Below are positions 33,767 through 42,208 of a stretch of 64,000 nt of DNA, piece after piece. The translations under genes and the position numbers were made by a program. The notes beneath the pieces were generated by a model. That model worked only from the letters and a program-made list of their open reading frames with translations, was not told the origin of the DNA and ran no database searches. This DNA is from Pseudomonadota bacterium (GTDB lineage Bacteria > Pseudomonadota > Alphaproteobacteria > Rhizobiales > Rhizobiaceae), in the NCBI GenBank assembly GCA_023404095.1, contig JAEYDD010000038.1:62001-126000 (forward strand). The letters run 5' to 3'. Within the stretch, counting starts at the first letter, position 1, and the number at the start of each line of letters is the position of its first letter.

Positions 33767-35125
33767 TCATCGGTCCTTCCCGATCCGGCGCAGCAGTTCC
33801 GCCTGCGCCACCCTGTCGAGCGGAAAGCGCCACATCAGCCGGACCGCCGCGAGCTTCGGGACGATCGGCAGCCAGGCATAGAGCATTGCAACCGCGTCCG
33901 ACGAACTCCCCGAGCCGCCGCCTGCCTGCGGGTCGAAGCCGGACAGAGCGAGCAGGGGAAACACCAGCCCCACCGCGGCTGCGAGCGACAGCTTCGTTGC
34001 AAGGCTCCATGCAGCAAAATAGAGGCCGGAGCGCTGCGCGCCGGAGCGAGCGGTGTCGTGATCGATCACGTCGGCCTGGATAGATGGCGGAAGGGCCAGG
34101 TCGAAACCCAGCAAAAGGCCTGTCAGCACGCAGATGACGCCGAACGCGCTCACGTCGCCGTGGCCGAGAAAACCCGAGAGGGCGAAGATCGGGCAGGTCG
34201 CCAGCATCGCGCCGCACCATGCGCGGTGCTTGCCGAAGCGGCTGGCGGCCCTCACCGCCAGCGGGACGCCGAGCACCGCGCAGGCGAAATAGACGAGAAG
34301 CAGAGGCCCGCGCCAGTCCGGCGCACCCAGCCGGTCGGATACGAAATAGAGGAACAGAGTGGCCGGAATGGCATTGGCAAATCCGTTGAGCAGGAAAGCG
34401 GCGATCAGCCGGAGAAACGGCCGGTTTGCGGCCATGAAGGCCGCTCCCTCGAAGAGGCCGAGCTCTCTCGACGAACGGTTCCTTGGTTCCGGTACAAGCG
34501 CCACGGCTGCAAGACCCGATATCGGCAGCAGGATTGCGACAAGGATCGCCATTGCCTGAAGCCCATGCATCCCTTCTGTTTCTGTCAGCCCGATCGAGAA
34601 GGGCAGGCTCGTGGCAAGCAGAATCCCGATCAGCGTGGCGCCCTCGCGGAAGGCGGAGATGCGCGTGCGTTCCGAGTAGTCGCCGGACAGTTCAGCGCCC
34701 CAGGCGGTGTAGGGCAGGGACGTCCACGTGAAGCCGATCGAGACAAGCGCGGCCCAGAAGGCGAGATAGCCGACCCCCGCGTCGGCGGGGGGCCAGAAGA
34801 GCATGAACGCAGACCCTGCCGTAAGCGGCAGCGAGGCGAGGAAGAAGCCACGTCGGCGACCACCGCGCCCGCGCCATCGGTCGGCAAGCCAGCCGAACAC
34901 GGGATCGGTGGCTGCGTCGAGCAGACGGATAGCGAGCAGAACCGTGCCGACGGCCGCGACCGACAGTCCGATCGCTTCCGAATAGAACGTCGGCACGATG
35001 ACGTAGAGCGGCAGGGCCAGTGCCGCCAGCGGCAGGGCGGGAAGGGCATAGGCGATATAGACGAGGGCTCGTGCGCAGGGCGCCGTTCCGCGCCTGTCTT
35101 CACTGAGGCCCCGTGCTCCCCACAT
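33767..35125 (-). CDS. MFS transporter, GPH (sugar:cation symporter) family
   Basis: 452 residues with about twelve membrane helices. The GPH/MelB signature is seen: SVAAVGTVLLAIRLLDAATDPVFGWLADRWRGRGGRRRGFF, with Asp residues in helix 2 and the charged loop. FTWTSLPYTAWGAELSGDYSERTRI is the matching central motif. It starts 3 bases after the DUF3833 gene. Comparable symporter genes accompany rpoE-chrR lipid loci, so a lipid-related or small-solute cargo is possible. Melibiose-type transport is not supported by context. Confidence 0.87.
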   Translation of the reverse strand: MWGARGLSEDRRGTAPCARALVYIAYALPALPLAALALPLYVIVPTFYSEAIGLSVAAVGTVLLAIRLLDAATDPVFGWLADRWRGRGGRRRGFFLASLPLTAGSAFMLFWPPADAGVGYLAFWAALVSIGFTWTSLPYTAWGAELSGDYSERTRISAFREGATLIGILLATSLPFSIGLTETEGMHGLQAMAILVAILLPISGLAAVALVPEPRNRSSRELGLFEGAAFMAANRPFLRLIAAFLLNGFANAIPATLFLYFVSDRLGAPDWRGPLLLVYFACAVLGVPLAVRAASRFGKHRAWCGAMLATCPIFALSGFLGHGDVSAFGVICVLTGLLLGFDLALPPSIQADVIDHDTARSGAQRSGLYFAAWSLATKLSLAAAVGLVFPLLALSGFDPQAGGGSGSSSDAVAMLYAWLPIVPKLAAVRLMWRFPLDRVAQAELLRRIGKDR

Positions 35126-35128
35126 CGC

Positions 35129-35635
35129 TCAGCGCCTCCTGAATTCCACGCGCGTCCAGGCGACTGGCAACCCGAATTTCGTGACGTAGGCGGAATTGAG
35201 GACCGTTCCGTCGTTTCTCAGCGTCATCGTGTCGTGGAAACGGACCTTGTTCCTCCGGTTGGCCGCATCGAGGTAGACAAGGTAGGTGAAACGCGCCACG
35301 TTGCCGTCGATTCTGACCAGCGTCTCGCCGACCACGTCCTCGCGTGTGCCGCGGTACCTGTCGGGTCCGGTCTTCACGAAGCGCCAGGTCTTGCGGTCCC
35401 GGGTGCCGTCGTCAAATGTGAAGTCTTCCCTGAGCGTCAGCGTGCGCCCGTCCCATTTTCCGTGGAGCGCGACGGTGAACGTCCGCTGCAGGCCGGTGAT
35501 GGCGCGAAAGCTGCCCTCGGCTACGGTCCTGCCGGCAAAGAAATCCTCGAACGAGAAGCTGCGTGCCTGTGCCGGCACAGTCGCCAAGGTCATGTTCATG
35601 GCCGCGACGACGAGGAATGCTGCGAACAGGCGCAT
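35129..35635 (-). CDS. DUF3833 family exported protein
   Basis: 168 residues with a signal peptide (hydrophobic 4-20, cleavage near AQA). The mature part starts FSFEDFFAGRTVAEGSFRAITG and continues with LTLREDFTFDDGTRDRKTWRF, the DUF3833 pattern. A lipobox cysteine, common in this family, is absent, so it is predicted periplasmic rather than a lipoprotein. It is the first gene of the DUF3833-MFS-SDR operon. Its beta-rich lipocalin-like character would suit lipid binding; this is inference. Confidence 0.8.
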   Translation of the reverse strand: MRLFAAFLVVAAMNMTLATVPAQARSFSFEDFFAGRTVAEGSFRAITGLQRTFTVALHGKWDGRTLTLREDFTFDDGTRDRKTWRFVKTGPDRYRGTREDVVGETLVRIDGNVARFTYLVYLDAANRRNKVRFHDTMTLRNDGTVLNSAYVTKFGLPVAWTRVEFRRR

Positions 35636-35729
35636 TTTTCAATCTCCTGGCGATATTCTTGTCCCACGGTGCGACCGGCCGCCGCTCGGGTCCGTTGCGC
35701 GGCCACGGGCATTCCCGATCCCGAACCAC

Positions 35730-36119
35730 TCACAGTTGCGGCCCGATGCGTGCCGTGCCGGACTTGCCGTCATTGCGGATCCACTTCAGGCGCTTGTCAT
35801 CGATGCGGTAGAGATCGAAGCACATGGGCCTGCCGTCATACCAGCTGCGAAACTTCTGGCAGAGACGATCGGATTCGATCCACCAGTTGCCTGTGTCGTT
35901 CGGCTTGGCAAAGCGGCCAAGGCCGAGCGCCTCGCCGTTGCCGTCGACGCTGCCGCCCCGCCTGTAATTGAGCGGAAACTCGCCACCAAATGGCACGGCA
36001 AGAAAGATCCGCCGGCCGACGATTCCGTCCCGTATGTCCTGGGCTGAGTAGCGCTCGGCCATGGCCTGCGAAGACGAAGCCGCGAGCACAGCAGCGATCA
36101 TGGTGATCATCGTACGCAT
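35730..36119 (-). CDS. Secreted hypothetical protein (DUF995-like?)
   Basis: 129 residues with a signal peptide cleaved after SQAMA, near residue 21. The mature protein is beta-rich with two cysteines (SDRLCQKF and GRPMCFDLY), possibly a disulfide, and ends in DDKRLKWIRNDGKSGTARI. The pattern of a Trp-containing strand before the first Cys recalls DUF995 proteins of rhizobia, but I am not certain. It lies 94 bases upstream of the DUF3833 gene on the same strand and may be the lead gene of that unit. Confidence 0.65.
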   Translation of the reverse strand: MRTMITMIAAVLAASSSQAMAERYSAQDIRDGIVGRRIFLAVPFGGEFPLNYRRGGSVDGNGEALGLGRFAKPNDTGNWWIESDRLCQKFRSWYDGRPMCFDLYRIDDKRLKWIRNDGKSGTARIGPQL

Positions 36120-36469
36120 CGGATGTCCTGGTCCACTTGAAACAGTTTTCTAAGTACGTTGTACGGTCGGCCGTTTCGTTTGGATCAGCGGCAGGGACTT
36201 TTGCGGTTCGGCGCGATGCTGGTGGTGCGGGCTGATGGTTGCGGTTGAGGCAGCACCGAGCACGGAGCGCTCTCCGATCGACGCAGCGAGGCCGTTGGGA
36301 TCTTTCCCAATGACGAAGCCATCACCTGTCGCGTGGACGCATCGCTACTAAAGCAAAACCATGGATAGGCGTGCTGCGTGCAACAAGCATGGCAATTGCG
36401 ATACGGCTGCCCGGTGGCGCGAACCTCCCGGCAGCAAAGCTGCGCGGGAAGCGTCGCAACCCATCTTGT
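36120..36469. other. 350-base stretch without an intact gene
   Basis: The region lies between the secreted hypothetical protein and the Fe-ADH stop. The only recognisable content is the transposase tail at 36279-36368. No promoter with clear elements and no complete reading frame could be supported. Confidence 0.6.
36279..36368 (+). mobile_element. Remnant of an IS256/mutator-type transposase C-terminus
   Basis: The + frame ending at TAG 36366 reads RRSEAVGIFPNDEAIT followed by LLKQNHG. This resembles the conserved C-terminal block of IS256-family transposases (R-T-x-V-V-G-I-F-P-N-x-x-A-I-x-R-L-V, then LLxEQN). Only about 29 residues are recognisable, with Cys-Arg and Asp-Ala-Ser substitutions and a premature stop. 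No terminal repeats are visible. It marks an old insertion and deletion. Confidence 0.6.
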
Positions 36470-37627
36470 TCAGAACGCGGCCTCATAGATCGCCAAAGCA
36501 TCTTCCTCGGCCAGCGGACGGGGATTGTTGACGAGAAGACGGGTCTGCTTCATTGCGTCACGCGCCATCATCGGCAGTGCGTCACGGGGGATGCCAACCT
36601 CTCGCAGCGACTGGGGAATTCCGAGATCGCGTCCAAGATTGGCCAGTGCCTCGATAAAGGCCTGGGCCCGCTCGGCGGCCGCGACATTGGCAAGCTCGGG
36701 AAAAGCATCCGCCGCGATCTCGGCATAGACGTCCCGGGCGGCCGGCAGGTTGAAACGCAGCACATGCGCCAGGACCAGCGCATTCGAGAGGCCGTGTGGC
36801 ACATGGAAATGCCCGCCGATCGGATAGGCAAGCGCATGCACGGCGGCGACCGGAGAGTTGGCAAAAGCCTGACCTGCCAAGAACGAACCGAGCAGCATGG
36901 CGGAACGCGCAGCGCGATCGCGGCCGTTGAACACAGCCTCGCGGATATTGGCGCCGAGCAGTTGCAGTGCCTGACGGGCGAGGCCGCGGGAGATAGGATT
37001 GTTGTTGGCCGATGTCGAGGCGTAGGATTCGATTGCATGGACCATTGCATCGATGCCGGTTGCCGCTGTGACTGCAGGTGGCAGACCAAGCGTCAGGTCG
37101 GCGTCAAGGATCGCCATGTCCGGCAGGAGCAGCGGCGAAACCACTCCCTTCTTTTCGGCATCGCCCGTCGTGATGATTGCAATCGGCGTGACTTCGGACC
37201 CTGTGCCGGCCGTAGTCGGCACGAGAACGAGCGGCAGGCGCGGCCCACGTGCGACGTTGACGCCATAGACGTCGGCGAGGCGTTCTCCGCCGCCTGCCAG
37301 AAGAGCCGCCACCTTCGCAACATCCATCGGGGAACCGCCGCCGATCGCCAGAATTCCGGTTGTCTCATGCGCCCTTACTGTCTCGGCAAGCGCGTGAATG
37401 TTGCTTTCCGGCGGGTCGGCGGCAACGTCGTCGAAAATGGCGACGGTGATACCTGCCGCTTCGAGCGAGGCTATTGCAGCGTTGGCGAGGCCAAGGGCGC
37501 GCACGCCCCTGTCTGTGACGACAACGACGCGATCGCCGAGCAAGCCGCCGGCAATGTCTGCCATTCGCATACTGGCGCCCGCTTCCGCGACGACCGATTT
37601 CGTTGTGTTGAAGATGAAGTTGCTCAT
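36470..37627 (-). CDS. Iron-containing alcohol dehydrogenase
   Basis: 385 residues. AIGGGSPMDVAKVAALL binds NAD; VLVPTTAGTGSEVTPIAII follows. The ligand set DAMVHAIESY, VHALAYPIGGHFHVPHG is intact. The family reduces or oxidises alcohols, lactaldehyde, maleylacetate or 4-hydroxybutyrate. It lies downstream of the CoA ligase gene on the minus strand, separated by 95 bases and a hairpin. It probably supplies or removes an alcohol/aldehyde intermediate for the acid-CoA pathway; the substrate is unknown. Confidence 0.87.
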   Translation of the reverse strand: MSNFIFNTTKSVVAEAGASMRMADIAGGLLGDRVVVVTDRGVRALGLANAAIASLEAAGITVAIFDDVAADPPESNIHALAETVRAHETTGILAIGGGSPMDVAKVAALLAGGGERLADVYGVNVARGPRLPLVLVPTTAGTGSEVTPIAIITTGDAEKKGVVSPLLLPDMAILDADLTLGLPPAVTAATGIDAMVHAIESYASTSANNNPISRGLARQALQLLGANIREAVFNGRDRAARSAMLLGSFLAGQAFANSPVAAVHALAYPIGGHFHVPHGLSNALVLAHVLRFNLPAARDVYAEIAADAFPELANVAAAERAQAFIEALANLGRDLGIPQSLREVGIPRDALPMMARDAMKQTRLLVNNPRPLAEEDALAIYEAAF

Positions 37628-37679
37628 GGCATCAGGTCCGTTCCAGCAGCGCTGCGCACGCGTCTTTTCCGTGTTGGGG

Positions 37680-37700
37680 CTCCCGGCACCAGGCCGGGAG
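37680..37700. terminator. Short hairpin between CoA ligase and Fe-ADH genes
   Basis: CTCCCGGC (37680-37687) and GCCGGGAG (37693-37700) pair around a 5-base loop. It lies just after the ligase stop on the minus strand and may reduce transcription into the Fe-ADH gene. Confidence 0.45.
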
Positions 37701-37722
37701 AAGAAGATTTGATGCTGCCGCC

Positions 37723-39324
37723 TCAGGCGCGGCGAAGTTTTAGTCCAGCTGCTTCGCGGTCATAGGCGTCGGCGGTAATGCCCTCCGCCCGTAGCATGTG
37801 CTTCTGGATCTTGCCGCTTGCGGTCTTTGGAAGCGCATCGACGATCCGCAGGTAGCGCGGCACCATATAACGGGGAAGTCGATCGGCGAGGAACATCATG
37901 AGCGCGACCGGATCGATATTGTGGCCCTCGACTGGTGTAACCGCAATCAGCACTTCGTCTTCGGAATGCTCGCTCGGGACGGCAACGGCCGCGCATTCCT
38001 TGACGTCGTCATGGGTGGTGACTTCGCTTTCCAGTGCGAAAGAGGAGATGTTTTCACCGCGTCGGCGGATGACGTCCTTCAGCCGGTCGACAAAGAAGTA
38101 GCGACCCTCCGCATCGCGACGGAAGCCGTCGCCGGTATGGAACCAGCCGTTTCGCATGGCTTCCGCGGTAGCTGCGGGATTGTTGTAATATCCCTTCATC
38201 AGAGCCCAGGGACGATGCGACCGGATGACGAGTTCGCCAGTTGTGCCGTCTGGCACCTCCATGTCGTTCTCATCGACGATGCGCAGCTCGCACCAGGGGC
38301 GCGGCTTTCCGGCGATCCCCTTTTCCGTGATGCCCGGGCCCGCATGCAGAGGGCTTGCGATCTCGGTCATGTTGTAGATCGTCCAGGCATCCACGCCGAA
38401 GCGCTCGGCAAAGAGCGGTCCATCCTCGCCGAAGGGCGTGATGAAGACCCGGCGCAGCGGGTGGTCCCGGTCATCTCCCGATGGCGGCTGCTTCAGGAGG
38501 AAGCTCGCCATCACCCCGAGCAGCAGCGCGAAGGTTGAGCCCGTATCGCGTACCGCCGGCCAGAAATCCTGCGTCTTGAATTCGCGCATCATGCCGATCG
38601 AGCCGCCGCGGGCGAGCATCGCGTAGACATAGAGGGTAGACCCGCAATGGAAGATCGGCCCGCAGATCATGCAGCGATCGTCCGGCTCTACGCAGTCGAA
38701 GGCATCCGGTCCCATCGTGTAGAGCTGGACATAGGAGGTGACGACACCCTTGGCATTTCCGGTCGTGCCGGAGGTGTACATGATCGCCAGCGTGTCCCAT
38801 GGCTCGATCGGGCGATCCAGGGTCAACGCGGCTTCATCGATCTCGGAGACATCTGCGAGCGGGATGATTTCCACGCCATGCCGTACGGCGGAAGCGCCCC
38901 CGCCGGCCACGGTCAACACCTTCTTCAGCTTGCCCGGCGAGATGCCGTCCAACCTGTCGAGCAGCGCCTCTTCTGCGATCATCAGCGGGGCATCCGCGTC
39001 CGAGAGGATATGTTCCAACGGCCGCCCGCGTGCGCCGGTGTTGATCGGCACATAGACCGCTCCGAGGTAATTGATCGCAAACCAGGTGCAGAGCAGATCC
39101 GGCCCATTTCCCATGAAGCAGAGGACATGATCGCCCCGGCGAACGCCATGGACATGAAGCGTTGCCGCACGACGTCGGACCTGTTCGCGTGTGGTGCGAT
39201 AGTCCCATTTCACAGAGGGCCAGAAATGCACGAACGGAGCGTCCGGTGTTTCCTGCGCATGGCGATCCAGCAGATAGCGCAGCACCGATCGATCGCGGTT
39301 CAGCGCGTCTTCCACGTCCTTCAT
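37723..39324 (-). CDS. AMP-forming acyl-CoA ligase (CaiC-like)
   Basis: 533 residues, with GGAGGAGGA before the ATG. The P-loop-like motif MYTSGTTGNAKGVV, the A5 block NMTEIASPLHAGPG, A8 FFVDRLKDVIRRRGENIS and the acyl-adenylate lysine in PKTASGKIQKHML are all present. It activates a carboxylic acid to its CoA thioester in the cytoplasm, opening the pathway encoded across 37-49 kb. Carnitine-type CaiC is the closest pattern I recognise, but the substrate is open. The promoter carries the TetR palindrome at 39399-39416. Confidence 0.88.
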   Translation of the reverse strand: MKDVEDALNRDRSVLRYLLDRHAQETPDAPFVHFWPSVKWDYRTTREQVRRRAATLHVHGVRRGDHVLCFMGNGPDLLCTWFAINYLGAVYVPINTGARGRPLEHILSDADAPLMIAEEALLDRLDGISPGKLKKVLTVAGGGASAVRHGVEIIPLADVSEIDEAALTLDRPIEPWDTLAIMYTSGTTGNAKGVVTSYVQLYTMGPDAFDCVEPDDRCMICGPIFHCGSTLYVYAMLARGGSIGMMREFKTQDFWPAVRDTGSTFALLLGVMASFLLKQPPSGDDRDHPLRRVFITPFGEDGPLFAERFGVDAWTIYNMTEIASPLHAGPGITEKGIAGKPRPWCELRIVDENDMEVPDGTTGELVIRSHRPWALMKGYYNNPAATAEAMRNGWFHTGDGFRRDAEGRYFFVDRLKDVIRRRGENISSFALESEVTTHDDVKECAAVAVPSEHSEDEVLIAVTPVEGHNIDPVALMMFLADRLPRYMVPRYLRIVDALPKTASGKIQKHMLRAEGITADAYDREAAGLKLRRA

Positions 39325-39398
39325 TCCTTAAATCCTCCTCCAGGGCGTCCTCGACAAAGCACGAAAAGAGCCCGTTGCAAAGTCGAAATGAATATGCA

Positions 39399-39416
39399 AC
39401 ATACTCGGTAGTATGT
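39399..39416. promoter_or_regulatory. TetR-type operator, copy 1
   Basis: ACATACT-CGGT-AGTATGT is a perfect 7-4-7 palindrome between the divergent ligase and crotonase genes. The same site with one changed end base occurs at 48482-48499, beside the TetR gene. It ends 28 bases before the crotonase start codon, placed to block its promoter. Confidence 0.7.
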
Positions 39417-39444
39417 CAAAGCGGTTTTGCCGCGGGAGGGGTTT

Positions 39445-40176
39445 TTGACCGTCGTCAGCATTGAACGCGAAGGTCCGTTGGCGCTGGTGCGCTACGATCG
39501 TGGAGGCAAGGCAAACGCTCTCAATATGGAAGCGATAGACGCCCTGACGGCAGCAGCGGATGAGCTTGCCGCCGATACCGGCGTACAGGTCGTGGTCCTG
39601 ACCGGCACGGAGACGCGGTTCTCCGCCGGAGTCGATCTCGACGACGACCGCCTGTGGCAGAAGGATGCCGATCCAGTGGTGCGCAGCCTCGCGATGGCGG
39701 CCGGCGGGCGTATGTGCGAACGCTGGCTGCGTTTGCCTCAGGTCACGATCGCAGCCATCGAGGGTGCGGCCATCGGGGGCGGTGCGATCCTGGCGCTGAC
39801 TGCGGATTTTCGCGTCGCGGGCGAGGGCGCCTATTTCCGCTTTCCCGAGGTGAAGCTCGGCATGACGCTCGGCTGGGGCGGCCTGCCTCTGCTTTCGGAT
39901 CTGATCGGTGCCAACCGGGCCAAACGGGCCTTGTTCACCGATCAACGTATCGATGCGCAAGAAGCTCTTTCCATCGGCCTTTGCGACGAAGTTTCCGCCA
40001 AAGGCGGAGCTTTCGGTGCCGCCCGCACGCTGGCCGACAAGATTGCCCTTTGTCCGCCCGTCGCACTGCGCATGACCAAGCGGTCGATCGATGCCAGCCT
40101 CAGGGCAAACTGGGCGGTGGGTTTCGAGCAGGACCAATTCTACCTATCGCGCACCCTGACGGAGCAAGGTGGCTGA
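39445..40176 (+). CDS. Enoyl-CoA hydratase/isomerase (crotonase) family protein
   Basis: 243 residues from TTG 39445, four bases after GGGAGGGG; no ATG is available until residue 30. The oxyanion-hole segments RFSAGVDLDDD and IEGAAIGGGAIL are present. At the position of the hydratase Glu144 there is Ile (GGGAIL rather than GGGCEL), while the Glu164 equivalent is kept in FPEVKLGMTLGWGG. One catalytic acid missing argues for an isomerase or other crotonase chemistry. It is the first gene of the crotonase-Liv-thioesterase operon. Confidence 0.85.
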   Translation: MTVVSIEREGPLALVRYDRGGKANALNMEAIDALTAAADELAADTGVQVVVLTGTETRFSAGVDLDDDRLWQKDADPVVRSLAMAAGGRMCERWLRLPQVTIAAIEGAAIGGGAILALTADFRVAGEGAYFRFPEVKLGMTLGWGGLPLLSDLIGANRAKRALFTDQRIDAQEALSIGLCDEVSAKGGAFGAARTLADKIALCPPVALRMTKRSIDASLRANWAVGFEQDQFYLSRTLTEQGG

Positions 40177-40214
40177 CAGCGCTGCAAACTAATCAATTCA
40201 AGAGGAGGAAACGC

Positions 40215-41417
40215 ATGCAACTCAAGTCAACTATCCTTGCCGCAACGACGGCAGCCTTGCTGGCGGCGACGCCGGCTCTCGCGGAGCCTTATCGTCTTGG
40301 CGTCCTGACAGACATGTCGGGCATGAATTTCGACCTGGCCGGCCAGGGCTCTGTCGTGGCCGCACAGATGGCGGTCGAGGATTTCGGCGGCAAGCTTCTG
40401 GGCGAACCTGTCGAGGTGATCGTCGGCGACCATCAGAACAAGCCGGACATCGGCTCGACGCTCGCCCGGCGCTGGATCGACGAGCAGAACGTGAAGGCCA
40501 TCGTAGACGTGCCGACCTCGTCGGTCGCCATGGCCGTCCAGGAAATCACCCGCAACTCCGATGTCGCCTTTCTGGTGTCCACCGCCGGTTCCTCGGACCT
40601 GACAGGCAAGGCCTGCTCGCCGACGACGGCCCAGTGGACCTGGGACACCTACGCGCTGGCCAACGGTACGGGTCGGGCGATCACCGAAGAAGGCGGCAAG
40701 AAGTGGTACTTCATCACTGTCGACTACACCTTTGGCCACGCGCTCGAGCGCGATACCTCGGAAGCTGTGCTTGCGGCCGGCGGCGAAGTAATTGGCACGG
40801 TGCGCCATCCGCGCGAAACCACGGATTTCTCGTCCTATCTGCTGCAGGCCCAGTCTTCGGGCGCTGAGGTCGTTGCGCTTGCGAACTCGTCCGGTGACAC
40901 GATGACGGCGCTCAAGCAGGCGGCCGAATACGGCATCACTGCTTCGGGCCAGCGGATCGCCGGCATGCTGCTTTTCATTTCCGACGTCCATGCCGTTGGA
41001 CTTGAAACCGCCCAGGGCCTGACCCTGACGACGGGATTCTACTGGGACCTCGATGACCAGACCCGCGCTTGGTCCAAGCGCTTCGGCGAACGCATGAACG
41101 GCAAGATGCCGACGATGGTTCATGCCGGCGTCTACTCATCGGTGATGAACTACCTGAAGGCGGCGGAAGCGGCGGGCAGCGTCAGCGGCAAGGCCGCCAT
41201 TGACAAGATGCGCACCATGGACATCAACGACTTCTTCGCCCGCAATGCCCATCTGCGTGAAGACGGCCGCATGGTTCACGACATGTACCTGGTGCAGGTC
41301 AAGACGCCTGAGGAGTCAAAGGGCCCGTGGGATTACTACAAGGTCATTCGCACCATCCCCGGCGACCAGGCCTTCCGCCCGCTCGACAAGAGCGAATGCC
41401 CGCTGGTCAAGAAATGA
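40215..41417 (+). CDS. Periplasmic binding protein, Liv/aromatic-acid type
   Basis: 400 residues from ATG 40215 after AGAGGAGGAA. The signal peptide cleaves after TPALA near residue 23. The mature start EPYRLGVLTDMSGMNFDLAGQG and AVEDFGGKLLGEPVEVIVGDHQNKPDIG follow Peripla_BP_6. The subfamily with GxxA RRWIDEQNVKAIVDVPTS is often linked to aromatic or dicarboxylic acid uptake. It likely imports the acid that the CoA ligase activates. It overlaps the livG start by ATGA. Confidence 0.88.
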   Translation: MQLKSTILAATTAALLAATPALAEPYRLGVLTDMSGMNFDLAGQGSVVAAQMAVEDFGGKLLGEPVEVIVGDHQNKPDIGSTLARRWIDEQNVKAIVDVPTSSVAMAVQEITRNSDVAFLVSTAGSSDLTGKACSPTTAQWTWDTYALANGTGRAITEEGGKKWYFITVDYTFGHALERDTSEAVLAAGGEVIGTVRHPRETTDFSSYLLQAQSSGAEVVALANSSGDTMTALKQAAEYGITASGQRIAGMLLFISDVHAVGLETAQGLTLTTGFYWDLDDQTRAWSKRFGERMNGKMPTMVHAGVYSSVMNYLKAAEAAGSVSGKAAIDKMRTMDINDFFARNAHLREDGRMVHDMYLVQVKTPEESKGPWDYYKVIRTIPGDQAFRPLDKSECPLVKK

Positions 41418-42208
41418 CGCCTGCGCTGCTCCCCTTCGCAGACGCCCATGTCGAAAAGCCCCGTGCCGTTTTGTCGGCGCGGGGTCTGTCCAAGACATTC
41501 GGCGGTTTCCACGCGGTGAGAAATGTCGATATCGACGTCCATCATGCCCGCGTTCACGCCCTGATCGGGCCGAATGGTGCCGGAAAGACCACAGTCTTCA
41601 ATCTGCTGACGAAGTTCACTCCGTCGACGGCAGGAACGATCCGTCTGGATGGAGCCGACATTACGCGGACTGCGCCGGCAAAAGTCGCGCGCATGGGTCT
41701 GGTTCGCTCCTTCCAGATCTCTGCGACCTTTCCGCAGATGACGCTGCTTGAGAATGTCCGGGTGGCCCTGCAGCGTCCGAACGGTCAGGCGGTCCAGTTC
41801 TGGCGTTCGCTCGGCTCGCTTCGCAACCTTGAACGGCAGGCGCTCGAGCTTCTGGAACGGGTGGGTTTGCAGGACATGCGCCATCGCCTCGCCTCGGACC
41901 TCTCCTACGGCCGGAAGCGAGCGCTGGAGATTGCAACGACGCTGGCGCTCGACCCCCGGGTGCTTCTGCTCGACGAGCCGCTGGCCGGCATGGGGCAGGA
42001 AGACGTCTCCGCGATGGCAGGCCTGATCAGCGAAGTCGCGAAGGATCGCGCCGTGCTGATGGTCGAGCACAATCTGAAGGTCGTCTCCGAGATCTGTCAC
42101 GACGTGACCGTGCTCCAGCGCGGCGAGATCCTGACAACCGGCGACTATGAGACCGTCAGCAACGATCCGCGTGTTCGCGCCGCCTATATGGGAAATGAAG
42201 ATGCATAA
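41414..42208 (+). CDS. livG: Branched-chain-type ABC ATPase, LivG family (second system)
   Basis: 264 residues from ATG 41414 overlapping the binding-protein stop; the open frame further upstream is antisense noise. Walker A is GPNGAGKT, the signature LSYGRKRALEIATTLAL and Walker B LLLDEPLAGMGQED. The signature has Tyr in place of the second Gly (LSYG), as in many LivG homologues. It pairs with the LivF that follows. Part of the TetR-regulated acid-degradation operon. Confidence 0.9.
   Translation: MTPALLPFADAHVEKPRAVLSARGLSKTFGGFHAVRNVDIDVHHARVHALIGPNGAGKTTVFNLLTKFTPSTAGTIRLDGADITRTAPAKVARMGLVRSFQISATFPQMTLLENVRVALQRPNGQAVQFWRSLGSLRNLERQALELLERVGLQDMRHRLASDLSYGRKRALEIATTLALDPRVLLLDEPLAGMGQEDVSAMAGLISEVAKDRAVLMVEHNLKVVSEICHDVTVLQRGEILTTGDYETVSNDPRVRAAYMGNEDA

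Noticed and set aside
33659..35971. 770-codon + strand open frame across the SDR, MFS and DUF3833 genes
   Set aside because: Shadow of three real minus-strand genes; no domain, no ribosome site and extreme Gln/Arg/Glu content.
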